Positions 8,184 through 21,419 of a DNA stretch of 64,000 bases are shown here, in pieces. The notes under the pieces were generated by a model, which ran no database searches, was not told where the DNA came from, and saw nothing but the letters and a program-made list of their open reading frames with translations. Location: NCBI GenBank assembly GCA_963692975.2, contig CAXMMR010000015.1, forward strand, positions 12,892 through 76,891, in the 5' to 3' direction. Each line of letters starts with the position of its first letter. The stretch's first letter is position 1. A program made the translations under genes and the position numbers. The DNA is from CAXMMR01 sp963692975 (lineage in GTDB: Bacteria; Pseudomonadota; Alphaproteobacteria; Acetobacterales; Acetobacteraceae).

Positions 8184-9413
8184 TTATCCCCGCTGCACCA
8201 CGTAACGCGCCATCAGCGCCGTCTCGATCGACTGCGCGTGCAGTTGGTCGCGCGCCTCCACCATCACCTCGAGCACCGCCGCCTGCACGCTTGGCACTGC
8301 GCGCAGGCGCTGGTGCTGTACCTCGATGATGTTGCCGCCCGAGCGGCCGATGATCGTTGCGATGTCAGCCAGCACGCCCGGCCGGTCCGGAATCTCCATG
8401 CGCAGCCGCAGCAACCGGCCGTCGCGCAGCAGGCCGCGCATCAGCACGTTTGCCAGGATGCGCGCGTCAATGTTGGCGCCGCAGACCGGCACGCCGACGC
8501 GCCGGCCGCGAAAGCGCTCGGGATGCGCCAGCATCCCCGCGAGGGCGGCCGCGCCGGCGCCCTCGGCCACCAGCTTCGCGCCCTCGGCGAGCAGCACCAC
8601 CGCCGCCTCGACGCTCTCCTCGGGTGCGACCAGCACCTCCGAGACGTGACGGCGGATCATCGGCCGGGTCAGCACGCCGGTTTGGCCGACCGCGATGCCC
8701 TCGGCGATCGTCGAGCCGCCAGCGATTGGCATCGCCACCAGCGAGGCATGCGAGGCGACCTGCACGCCGATGATCTCGGTCGCCGGGTTCAAGCCTTTGG
8801 CCGCCGCGGCGCAGCCGGCGATCAGCCCGCCGCCGCCGATCGGCACCACCAGCATGTCGAGGTTTGGCGCGTCCTCCAGCAGCTCGAGCGCGAGCGTGCC
8901 CTGGCCGGCGATGATCGCCAGGTCGTCATAGGGGTGGATGAACACCAGGCCCTGCGCCGCGGCCAGCGTGTGGGCGTGGGCGCTGCTCTCGGCCAGTGTG
9001 TCGCCGTGCAGCACCACCTCGGCGCCGTAGCCGGCGGTGCGGCTCACCTTAGCCAGCGGCGTGAAGCTCGGCATCACGATCACCGCGCGGATGCCGAGCA
9101 GGGCGGCGTGGCGCGCCACACCCTGCGCATGGTTGCCGGCCGACATCGCGACCACCCCGCGCGCCCGCTCGCTCGCGTCGAGCAGCGCCAGCCGATTCGC
9201 GGCCCCCCGTTCCTTGAACGAGCCGACCGCCTGCAGCGTGTCAAGCTTGAGCGTGACCGCCGCACCGGTCGCCTGGTTGATCGCCTCCGAGCTGAACGAG
9301 GGCGTCCGCAACACCCGACCACGGATGCGCGCCGCCGCCGCCCGCACATCGTCTAGCGTCACCGCAGGCTCAGCCAGCGCGCGCTCGGGCAGGCTGCCGA
9401 CGGCGACGTCCAT
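8184..9413 (-). CDS. ilvA: Threonine ammonia-lyase with C-terminal ACT domain
   Basis: This PLP enzyme deaminates threonine to 2-oxobutanoate for isoleucine synthesis. The PLP lysine lies in LQAVGSFKERGAANRL, the asparagine loop in SAGNHAQGVA, and the phosphate-binding glycine loop in VPIGGGGLIAG. The final 75 residues form an ACT domain (RLRMEIPDRPGVLADIATI), a typical site for amino-acid feedback. The length is 409 residues, as in the shorter alphaproteobacterial enzymes, which have one ACT unit. It follows greA by 5 bases and is the last gene of the carA-carB-greA string. A serine/threonine deaminase of catabolic type cannot be fully excluded. Confidence 0.9.
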   Translation of the reverse strand: MDVAVGSLPERALAEPAVTLDDVRAAAARIRGRVLRTPSFSSEAINQATGAAVTLKLDTLQAVGSFKERGAANRLALLDASERARGVVAMSAGNHAQGVARHAALLGIRAVIVMPSFTPLAKVSRTAGYGAEVVLHGDTLAESSAHAHTLAAAQGLVFIHPYDDLAIIAGQGTLALELLEDAPNLDMLVVPIGGGGLIAGCAAAAKGLNPATEIIGVQVASHASLVAMPIAGGSTIAEGIAVGQTGVLTRPMIRRHVSEVLVAPEESVEAAVVLLAEGAKLVAEGAGAAALAGMLAHPERFRGRRVGVPVCGANIDARILANVLMRGLLRDGRLLRLRMEIPDRPGVLADIATIIGRSGGNIIEVQHQRLRAVPSVQAAVLEVMVEARDQLHAQSIETALMARYVVQRG

Positions 9414-9418
9414 CGCTG

Positions 9419-9892
9419 TCAGACGAACTTGACGGCGAGGATCTCGTAGGTGCGGTCACCGCCAGGAGCAGGGACCGAGACGCTGTCACCCGGCTTCTTG
9501 CCAATCAATGCCTTGGCCAGGGGCGAGGAGATCGACAGTCGCTGCGCCTTGATGTCGGCCTCATGCAACCCGACGAGCTGATAACTCGCCTCCTTTTCCG
9601 TCTCCTCGTCGACAAGCCGAACATGGGCGCCGAATTTCACCGTGTCGCCCGACAGCGTCGATGGGTCGATCACCTCGACCGAGGAGACGATCTCCTCGAG
9701 CTCCGCAATCCGGCCCTCGATGAACGACTGACGGTCGCGCGCGGCGTGATACTCGGCGTTCTCCGACAGATCGCCATGAGTGCGCGCCTCGGCGATCGCG
9801 CGGATGACCTCGGGGCGTGCCTCGCTCTTGAGCTGGCGGAGCTCGTCCTCGAGGCGCCTGAGCCCAGGTCCGGTCATCGGAAATTTCTGCAA
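9419..9892 (-). CDS. greA: Transcription elongation factor GreA
   Basis: GreA inserts into the RNA polymerase secondary channel and stimulates cleavage of backtracked RNA. The coiled-coil N-terminus contains the acidic tip region HGDLSENAEYHAARDRQ, followed by the FKBP-like C-terminal domain (ISSPLAKALIGKKPGDSV). I place the start at TTG 9892, not at an upstream ATG. AAGGA lies 7 bases before it and the protein then begins with QKFPMTGPG, the family N-terminus, giving 157 residues, the usual length. It lies 101 bases downstream of carB, a conserved neighbourhood in Alphaproteobacteria. Confidence 0.95.
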   Translation of the reverse strand: MQKFPMTGPGLRRLEDELRQLKSEARPEVIRAIAEARTHGDLSENAEYHAARDRQSFIEGRIAELEEIVSSVEVIDPSTLSGDTVKFGAHVRLVDEETEKEASYQLVGLHEADIKAQRLSISSPLAKALIGKKPGDSVSVPAPGGDRTYEILAVKFV

Positions 9893-9993
9893 CGAAGCGT
9901 CCTTGACGGCATAACGCGTGACGCCCCGGCTCAAGTGGGGGACTGAAAGCGTGGCGCGCAACTGCGAACAGCCTCCGGCCAATCCGGAGGCGA

Positions 9994-13287
<3,294 letters not shown>

Positions 13288-13319
13288 CTCTCAACATCCG
13301 ATCGAAACTTAGATTGAAG

Positions 13320-13500
13320 AAGGCGAGGGGCTTTGCCCTTTGACCCCACCAAAGCCTAGGCTTTGGAAACATTTACTTAGGGGGACTGTGGCGCAGCGCG
13401 GCGCAGCCATTTCATGAGCTCGCCTAAAAACTAAGCTTAATGGATGGGGTCTGGGGCCTCAGGCCCCAGCGGGTCGAGGGCAGAGCCCTCGCCTTGCTTG
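13320..13500. repeat. Dispersed intergenic palindromic repeat, copy 3 (between carA and carB)
   Basis: Modules CGAGGGGCTTTGCCCTTTG and CCAAAGCCTAGGCTTTGG lie at 13323-13367, and TGGGGCCTCAGGCCCCA plus CGAGGGCAGAGCCCTCG at 13452-13492. The copy is inserted inside what is normally a tight carA-carB operon. It could attenuate carB transcription or act as an RNA processing site. Confidence 0.78.
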
Positions 13501-13528
13501 AAGCGTCCAAGGACCTCTCAGCGCCCCA

Positions 13529-14875
13529 TCAGCGCCCCATCAGCGCAACGAAGCGCTCAAACAAGTGGTGGCTGTCCGACGGCCCCGGCGTCGCCTCGGG
13601 ATGATACTGCACGCTGAAGGCGCGCCGCTCCTCGCAGGCGATGCCCTCGTTGGAGCCGTCGAACAGCGAGCGATGGGTAACCCGCACGCCCTTTGGCAGC
13701 GTCGCCTCGTCCACTGCGAAGCCGTGGTTCTGGCTGGTGATCTCGACCCGCCCGGTCGCCAGATCCGTCACCGGCTGGTTCTGGCCACGATGGCCTTGCC
13801 TGAGCTTGTAGGTCTTCGCCCCCAGCGCCAGCGCCAGTAGCTGGTGGCCAAGGCAGATGCCGAACACCGGCACGCGGGCGGCGAGCACACCCTGGATCGT
13901 CGGCACCGCATAAATACCCGTCGCCGCCGGATCGCCCGGGCCGTTGGAGAGGAAGACCCCGTCCGGCCTGAGCCGCAGGATATCCTCCGCACTCGCATCC
14001 GCCGGCACCACGGTGACCCGGCTGCCGGTCGCCGCAAGACACCGCAGGATGTTGCGCTTGGCGCCGTAATCCACCGCGACGACGTGCCGGCTCGGCGCCG
14101 TCTGCTCACCGAACCCCGCCGGCCAGGACCACTCGGTCTGGTTCCACGCATAGCTCTGGGTGCACGACACCGCGCGCGCCAGGTCCATCCCCTCCAGCCC
14201 CGCCCAGTCGCGCGCCGCCGCTATCAGGGCCGGCAGGTCGAAGCGGCCGTCGGCCGGAAAGCTGATCACGCCGGTCGCCGGACCGCCCTGCCGGATGCGC
14301 AGCGTCAGCGCCCGAGTGTCCACCCCGGCGATGCCGGTCACCCCCTGCGCGCGCAGCCAGCGGTCAAGCGGCTGCGTCGCCCGCCAGTTCGACGCCTCGG
14401 TCAGATCCTCTTTCACCACCAGGCCGCGCGCCGCGATCGTGCCGGCCTCGACGTCTTCGAGATTGGCGCCGACATTGCCGATATGCGGGAAGGTGAAGGT
14501 GATGATCTGGGCGGCGTAGGAGGGGTCGGTGAGCGTCTCCTGGTAGCCGGTCATTCCAGTATTGAAGCACACCTCGCCGACCCGCTCCGCCCCCGGCGAG
14601 TGCGCCCCAAATCCCCGCCCCCATAGGCAGGTCCCGTCCGCGAGCACAAGCATCGCCGTCGCGCCCTCCGGCACCTCGTTCTCGCCAGCCGGTTCGCCGC
14701 CTTCTAGCTCCGCAAAGCTCAACCCAGTCGCCGCCATCACCGCGCTCCAATGCCGCGTCGGGATGGCGCGCGACTGCCGCCACTTACGCACCGCCTCGGT
14801 GCCGATACCGCAGAGCGATGCCGCGCGCTCCGCACCGCCCATTCGCTCGATGATGCAGTCGATGTCCAGCGTCAT
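13529..14875 (-). CDS. carA: Carbamoyl-phosphate synthase small subunit with N-terminal helix-turn-helix extension
   Basis: The 448-residue protein has three parts. Residues 1-60 look like a Cro/YdaS-type helix-turn-helix (AASLCGIGTEAVRKWRQSR, then IPTRHWSAVMAATG). Residues about 70-200 are the CarA N-terminal domain (MLVLADGTCLWGRGFGA, CFNTGMTGYQETLTDPSY). The rest is the class I glutamine amidotransferase with nucleophile FGICLGHQ and QYHPEATPGPSDSHH. CarA normally starts close to the LADG segment, so the first 60 residues are extra. The start at 14875 is the first ATG, with a poor ribosome site; an in-frame Met12 within the HTH is also possible. A perfect inverted repeat lies 23-58 bases upstream, so self-regulation is a reasonable guess. 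Glutaminase function looks intact. Confidence 0.93.
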   Translation of the reverse strand: MTLDIDCIIERMGGAERAASLCGIGTEAVRKWRQSRAIPTRHWSAVMAATGLSFAELEGGEPAGENEVPEGATAMLVLADGTCLWGRGFGAHSPGAERVGEVCFNTGMTGYQETLTDPSYAAQIITFTFPHIGNVGANLEDVEAGTIAARGLVVKEDLTEASNWRATQPLDRWLRAQGVTGIAGVDTRALTLRIRQGGPATGVISFPADGRFDLPALIAAARDWAGLEGMDLARAVSCTQSYAWNQTEWSWPAGFGEQTAPSRHVVAVDYGAKRNILRCLAATGSRVTVVPADASAEDILRLRPDGVFLSNGPGDPAATGIYAVPTIQGVLAARVPVFGICLGHQLLALALGAKTYKLRQGHRGQNQPVTDLATGRVEITSQNHGFAVDEATLPKGVRVTHRSLFDGSNEGIACEERRAFSVQYHPEATPGPSDSHHLFERFVALMGR

Positions 14876-14897
14876 GCCGCCAGCATAAGGGAGCAGA

Positions 14898-14933
14898 TTT
14901 CCCAGATCAAATACGACGGCGACATCTGGGAAA
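14898..14933. promoter_or_regulatory. Perfect inverted repeat in the carA/yqeY divergent promoter region
   Basis: TTTCCCAGAT at 14898-14907 is mirrored exactly by ATCTGGGAAA at 14924-14933 with a 16-base spacer. It lies between the divergent starts of carA and yqeY, where a promoter operator would be. There is no U-tract, so a terminator is unlikely. The neighbouring CarA carries an extra helix-turn-helix domain that could bind it. Confidence 0.6.
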
Positions 14934-14996
14934 ACTTTTCCGACACGCCGATAATGACCATGCGGCAGGCTGCCGCCTGACCTGAAGGAGACCACC

Positions 14997-15455
14997 ATGG
15001 ACCTGCGCAACGCAGTGACCAACGCCGTGAAGGCCTCGATGAAATCGGGCGACAGTGCTCGCACCAGCACGCTCCGCATGATCATGGCGCGTATCAAGGA
15101 CGTCGACATCGCCGCCCGCACGAAATCTCCGGATCCGGTGCCCGACGACGAGCTGCACAACGCGCTGCGCTCCATGGTCAAGTCACGCCACGACTCGATC
15201 GCGCTTTACGTCCAGGGCAACCGGCCGGAGCTCGCCGACAAGGAACGCGCCGAGATCGCCGTCATCGAGCACTTCCTGCCGCGACAACTCGACGATGACG
15301 CCATGGTCGCAGCCGTCGATGAAGCGGTCGCCAGCACCGGCGCCACCGGTCCAAAGCAGATGGGCCAGGTCATGGCGGCGCTGAAGGCTAAATACGCTGC
15401 CAGTCTGGACATGAGCAAAGTTGGGCCACTGGTGAAGGCGAGACTCGGCGGCTGA
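14997..15455 (+). CDS. GatB/YqeY domain protein
   Basis: The 152-residue protein is a stand-alone YqeY-type protein: an all-helical fold related to the tRNA-binding tail of the amidotransferase GatB. Conserved features include the N-terminal SGDSARTSTLRMIMARIKD, the middle IEHFLPRQLDDD, and the C-terminal TGPKQMGQVMAALKAKY. GAAGGAG precedes the ATG at good spacing. Its biochemical role is not firmly established. It is transcribed away from carA, lies upstream of dnaG and rpoD, and neighbours these genes in many bacteria. Confidence 0.92.
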   Translation: MDLRNAVTNAVKASMKSGDSARTSTLRMIMARIKDVDIAARTKSPDPVPDDELHNALRSMVKSRHDSIALYVQGNRPELADKERAEIAVIEHFLPRQLDDDAMVAAVDEAVASTGATGPKQMGQVMAALKAKYAASLDMSKVGPLVKARLGG

Positions 15456-15726
15456 AGGCAAGGGCTTTGCCCTCGACCCATCAAGGCGGAGCCTTTAATA
15501 TCCGTCCGCTGATCGATGACCTATGACCGACTTGGCACTTGTAGACATGGAGCTGCTTCATCGCAGTTTGACATGCGCAGCTATCGGTCGCTTCAGAAAT
15601 AACATGCTGTAACCACAGACATCTTTGACGTCTTGCTTACAGGCAAGACGTCACCATCAATCTCTTAAGTGTCGGGGTCTGGGGCCTCCCGGCCCCAGCG
15701 GGTCAAGGGCAGAGCCCTTTCCTTCG
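15456..15726. repeat. Dispersed intergenic palindromic repeat, copy 4, split by a separate hairpin
   Basis: The left half at 15456-15499 carries AAGGGCTTTGCCCT and AAGGCGGAGCCTT. The right half at 15673-15722 carries TGGGGCCTCCCGGCCCCA and AAGGGCAGAGCCCTTT. The 170 bases between them hold no recognisable gene but contain a perfect 10-bp stem, GACGTCTTGC / GCAAGACGTC, at 15627-15652. The block sits between yqeY and dnaG. Confidence 0.75.
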
Positions 15727-15794
15727 CTTCGCCGTGCTTCCCTAACGCTCCGCGAGCCCTGTCTTGCGGTCTTTTATGCTAGCGTCATCCACCG

Positions 15795-17615
15795 ATGCCC
15801 TTGCCTGCCGCCTTTCTCGACGAGCTTCGCGCCCGCACGCCGTTGGCGGCGTTGGTTGGGTGCCGCGTCAAGCTGGAGCGATCCGGCCGCAATTGGCGAG
15901 GCTGCTGTCCGTTCCACGGCGAGAAGACGCCGAGCTTCTACGTCTACGAGGACCACTACCACTGCTTCGGCTGCGGCGTGCATGGCGATGCGGTGAGCTT
16001 CGTCATGGGCAGTGTGGGCGCGAGCTTCCCCGAGGCGGTGACGCAGCTCGCCGCCGAGGCGGGGCTGGAGGTGCCGAAAGCCAGCCGCCAGGTCGAGGAG
16101 GCGGAGCGCCGCCGGCACGACCTGCACGACATCATGGCTGCGGCCGAGACGGCGTTTAGGCGCCGGCTGTTCTTGCCGGAGGGAGCGGCGGGGCTGGCCT
16201 ATCTGCGCCAGCGCGGGCTGAGCGACGAGACGATCGAGCGCTTCGGCCTCGGCTGGTCGGGCGAGGGCAGGGGCTCGCTGGTCGCCGACCTAGCGCGGGC
16301 CGGGATTGAGCGCGAGCGGCTTGGCGAGACCGGGCTGCTGCGGGTCGGCGAGGATGGCCGGCTCGGGTCGGAGCTGTTCTACGCCAGGGTGATGTTCCCG
16401 ATCCGCGACCGCTCGGGCCGGGTGATCAGCTTTGGCGGCCGCACGCTGGGCGACGGCCAACCGAAGTATCTGAACGGCCCGGAGACGCCGCTCTTCGCCA
16501 AGCGCCGCACGCTGTATGGCCTGGACCTTGCGAGGCAGGCGGCACGCAAGGACGTGGTGGTGGTGGTCGAGGGCTATATGGACGTCATCGCGCTGAGCCA
16601 GGCCGGGCTGCAGGCGGCAGTCGCACCCCTCGGCACCGCGTTGACGGCCGAGCAGCTGGAGGCGTTGTGGCGGCTGTCGCCCGCCCCGGTGCTGTGCTTT
16701 GATGGCGACGCGGCGGGCAGCCGGGCGGCGGCGCGGGCCCTGTCGATCGCGCTGCCGCTGATCACGCCGGAGCGCAGCCTGGCGATGGCTAGCCTGCCGG
16801 CCGGCGAGGACCCGGACACGCTGGTCATGCGCCAGGGAGCGGCCGGCATGCGCCGGGTGTTGGACGGCGCGCGACCCATGGTTGAGGCGGTCTGGGCTTT
16901 TACGCGCGAGCTTGCCGGCAATGGCGGCACGCCGGAGCAGGCGGCAGGATTGCTGGCCCAGCTGGATCGCCAGGCGGCGCAGATCCAGGATCGTGGCCTT
17001 GCCGGCGAGTATCGCCGCGCCCTTAAGGAACGCTTCTACGCGAGCCGGCGACGCCACGCCCTGCCGCAGACGCCGCGTCATCTGCGTCCCGGCGCCGAGG
17101 CGATGGCGACCGGCTCGGCCGCCGAGCAGGCGCGCATGCTGACGGCGATCCTGCTGCGCCACCCGTCGCTGCTGCACGACGTGGAGGAGGCCTATGCCGG
17201 GCTCGCGCTGCCGCCGCCACTCGCCGAGCTGCGCACGGCCCTGCTGGCGCAGCCGCATGCGGCCGCGCCGCTTGACAGCACCGGTATGCTCGACCACTTG
17301 CACGACTCCGGGTTAGGCGAGGCGGTGGCTCTGGCCCTGGCCCGCACACCCTATCCGCTGCCGGCCTGCGCTGCCCCCGACGCGATGCCGGCCGATGCGG
17401 AGGCTGGCTGGTGGCACATTTTCGGCATGATGCACCGTGATCGGCTGGAGGAGGAGGTGTCGAGCGCTATGCACGCCTTCGCCGCCCGGGCAGACGAGGC
17501 CGGGCTGCGGCGGCTAACCGTGCTGTGCGAAGCTCGCAACGCGCTGCGCGCGGGCGGCCAAGGCGTGGGCTTGGACAGCGCCGATACGGCCGCGCCCAGG
17601 CACCATGTGCAGTAG
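15795..17615 (+). CDS. dnaG: DNA primase
   Basis: DnaG synthesises RNA primers at the replication fork. The 606-residue protein begins with the CHC2 zinc domain (CPFHGEKTPSF, then YHCFGCGVHGDAVSF). The TOPRIM catalytic core carries VVVVEGYMDVIALSQAG with the catalytic glutamate and the acidic CFDGDAAGSRAA. The C-terminal region from about 430 should bind the replicative helicase. The gene lies 76 bases upstream of rpoD, the classic macromolecular-synthesis arrangement without rpsU. The start at 15795 is the first ATG and agrees with the family. Confidence 0.97.
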   Translation: MPLPAAFLDELRARTPLAALVGCRVKLERSGRNWRGCCPFHGEKTPSFYVYEDHYHCFGCGVHGDAVSFVMGSVGASFPEAVTQLAAEAGLEVPKASRQVEEAERRRHDLHDIMAAAETAFRRRLFLPEGAAGLAYLRQRGLSDETIERFGLGWSGEGRGSLVADLARAGIERERLGETGLLRVGEDGRLGSELFYARVMFPIRDRSGRVISFGGRTLGDGQPKYLNGPETPLFAKRRTLYGLDLARQAARKDVVVVVEGYMDVIALSQAGLQAAVAPLGTALTAEQLEALWRLSPAPVLCFDGDAAGSRAAARALSIALPLITPERSLAMASLPAGEDPDTLVMRQGAAGMRRVLDGARPMVEAVWAFTRELAGNGGTPEQAAGLLAQLDRQAAQIQDRGLAGEYRRALKERFYASRRRHALPQTPRHLRPGAEAMATGSAAEQARMLTAILLRHPSLLHDVEEAYAGLALPPPLAELRTALLAQPHAAAPLDSTGMLDHLHDSGLGEAVALALARTPYPLPACAAPDAMPADAEAGWWHIFGMMHRDRLEEEVSSAMHAFAARADEAGLRRLTVLCEARNALRAGGQGVGLDSADTAAPRHHVQ

Positions 17616-17691
17616 CCTATATATAGAGAAAGAATTTTGCGTGCGTCACGAGCGTGATGCCGGCGCGCGCACTGATGGAGCACGCTGAACG

Positions 17692-19638
<1,947 letters not shown>

Positions 19639-19652
19639 TGGGCGTCCACGCG

Positions 19653-20213
19653 ATGCCGAGCGTCACCCGCGTCGCGGTGACCGTCACCTTCCTGCGCATG
19701 GATGCCGCGCCGACCACATCGCCGGAAGTGCTGCCCGGCGATGTGGTGGTGCGCCGCCTCGCCGGGTCGAGTGTCGCCAGCTATCGCTACCTCTACGACA
19801 CGGTAGGTGCGCAATACCTCTGGTGGCTGCGCCGCACCGTGCCGGACGTGCAGCTCGCCGCCATTTTGCGCGACCCTCGGGTCGGCATCCATGTGCTCTA
19901 CCGGGCGGACGAGCCGATCGGCTTCTATGAGCTCGATGCGCGCAGCGCCGCGGCGACCAACCTCAGCTATTTCGGCCTGATGCCGCAGGCGATCGGGTGC
20001 GGGCTTGGCGGCCCGGCGCTGAGTGCGGCGATCACCACTGCGTTCGCCGCCGGCGCCCGGGCGTTGACCGTCAATACCTGCACCGCCGACCATCCGCGTG
20101 CCCTGCCGACTTACCTGCGCCTCGGCTTCCGCCAGGTCCGCGCCGTGCGCGAACTCTGGGACGTGCCGGAGGCGCTCGGCATGCCGATCGCGGAGCACCT
20201 GAAAGTCGTCTAG
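19653..20213 (+). CDS. GNAT family N-acetyltransferase
   Basis: The product resembles small GNAT acetyltransferases that transfer an acetyl group from acetyl-CoA to an unknown amine. The core runs from VVRRLAGSSVASYRYLYD through IGFYELDARS to the acceptor-side FGLMPQAIGCGLGGPAL and NTCTADHPRALPTYLRLGF. The usual R/Q-x-x-G-x-G/A CoA-binding turn is relaxed here (AIGCGLGG). The start is uncertain: GTG 19638 overlaps the rpoD stop, ATG 19653 is used here, and ATG 19698 is also possible. The gene is probably cotranscribed with rpoD. The substrate cannot be read from sequence. Confidence 0.85.
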   Translation: MPSVTRVAVTVTFLRMDAAPTTSPEVLPGDVVVRRLAGSSVASYRYLYDTVGAQYLWWLRRTVPDVQLAAILRDPRVGIHVLYRADEPIGFYELDARSAAATNLSYFGLMPQAIGCGLGGPALSAAITTAFAAGARALTVNTCTADHPRALPTYLRLGFRQVRAVRELWDVPEALGMPIAEHLKVV

Positions 20214-20250
20214 CCAGGGCCGCAGCATGCAGGCCCTCAGCGCGACAGTC

Positions 20251-20628
20251 TCAGTTCACCGGAACGGCGATGCCAAGACCCAGGGCAGGGCGCTCGCGCT
20301 GCTGCGCGTTCTGCACAGACGATCCGCTGGAGAAGCCGTCGCCGCCGAACTGCTCGTGCTGGCGATAGACACGCGGGCTCAACTGGGCCCCGCCATCCGC
20401 GTCGGCGACCGTGGTCGGCAGCGCTGTCTGCACGTTGGGCATTGGCGCCGGCTGCAACACGCCGTCGGCCAGCAATGGCGCATCCGGCTCGAATGCGAGG
20501 CGCGCCGTCGCGCTTGCGAGCTCCACCGGCGCCAGACTGATGCCGGCCGCGCCTGAGGGCTCGGGCGCCGCAGCAGCAAGCCCGATGAGCGGCAGAGCGT
20601 AGAGAATGCATCGCATGCGACCATGCAT
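20251..20628 (-). CDS. Small secreted hypothetical protein
   Basis: The 125-residue protein begins with a signal peptide (RCILYALPLIGLAAAAPEP), so it is probably exported. The mature part is low in cysteine and has no recognised domain; its C-terminal half (LSPRVYRQHEQFGGDGF) is Gln- and Gly-rich. The start codon overlaps the Nudix stop as TGATG, pointing to translational coupling. It is convergent with the GNAT gene. I do not recognise the family. Confidence 0.6.
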   Translation of the reverse strand: MHGRMRCILYALPLIGLAAAAPEPSGAAGISLAPVELASATARLAFEPDAPLLADGVLQPAPMPNVQTALPTTVADADGGAQLSPRVYRQHEQFGGDGFSSGSSVQNAQQRERPALGLGIAVPVN

Positions 20629-21185
20629 CACGTAACAACCTCCGGCAGGCGCACGGTGCCGCGCGGGTCGGTCTGCTCGTTGCCTGCCGGCGCACCAAGC
20701 GGCAGGTCGGGCCGCGCATGCCACGCGCGCAGCGCCCAGGCGACTGTCGGGAAGGCCAGCTCGCCCCAGGGGACCTCGTCCCAGGCGAAAAGCCGCGTCT
20801 CAAGGCTCTCCTCGCCAGCCTCGAAATGCGGCGCGCCGTCAAATCGCGCTCGATAGATTAGCTGCACCTGGCCGATCCGGGCGACGCTGTAGACCGCCAG
20901 CAACCCGTCAAGTGCGATCCGCGCACCCGCCTCCTCGAAGGCCTCACGACAGGCGCCTTCCTCGGCTGTCTCCTCATGCTCAAGGTAGCCGGCCGGCAGC
21001 GTCCAAAATCCTGCGCGCGGCTCGATCGCCCGCCGGCACAGCAACACCCGTCCGCCAAGCGCCACCACGGCGCCGACGACGATCTTCGGGTTATCATAGG
21101 CGACGTAGTGGCAGCTGGCGCAAACCAGCCGCTCACGGGTGTCGCCAGGCGGGGTCTCACGTACGAAGTCCGGCATCGGCGGCAT
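20628..21185 (-). CDS. Nudix hydrolase with N-terminal zinc ribbon
   Basis: The Nudix box is complete: GYLEHEETAEEGACREAFEE followed by AGA fits G-x5-E-x7-REUxEExGU. An upstream half zinc ribbon (CASCHYVAYDNP) is typical of the NUDT14/NudC-like ADP-ribose or NADH pyrophosphatase group. The enzyme would cleave a nucleoside diphosphate linked to a small moiety; the substrate is unknown. I use ATG 21185, giving 185 residues; longer in-frame starts up to 21254 reach into repeat-flanking sequence. It lies downstream of pgk across a dispersed repeat and is coupled to the following small secreted protein. Confidence 0.9.
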   Translation of the reverse strand: MPPMPDFVRETPPGDTRERLVCASCHYVAYDNPKIVVGAVVALGGRVLLCRRAIEPRAGFWTLPAGYLEHEETAEEGACREAFEEAGARIALDGLLAVYSVARIGQVQLIYRARFDGAPHFEAGEESLETRLFAWDEVPWGELAFPTVAWALRAWHARPDLPLGAPAGNEQTDPRGTVRLPEVVT

Positions 21186-21250
21186 TGTGCCGCCCGGCCG
21201 ATGGCCGATCAACCGCCAACTTGGAGAAAGTTTCACGGCGGTGGAAAAAT

Positions 21251-21413
21251 GCAAGGCCAGGGCGCTGCGCTGGATCCGCTGGGGCCGTGAGGCCCCAAAC
21301 CCCTACCGGATCATTCATTGCCCAACCGCACCGTCCTCCGTCGGCAGCGGATAATGAGTGGATTTTAAATGCTCCGCCTTTAATGGGTCCAGGGGCAAAG
21401 CCCCTGGCCTACC
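21251..21413. repeat. Dispersed intergenic palindromic repeat, copy 5 (reverse orientation)
   Basis: Modules appear in reversed order relative to copy 1: CAGGGCGCTGCGCTG and TGGGGCCGTGAGGCCCCA at 21258-21297, then the A/T stem TTTAAA..GCTCCGCC and CCAGGGGCAAAGCCCCTGG at 21364-21408. It lies just downstream of pgk. Confidence 0.78.
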
Positions 21414-21419
21414 TTGTCC

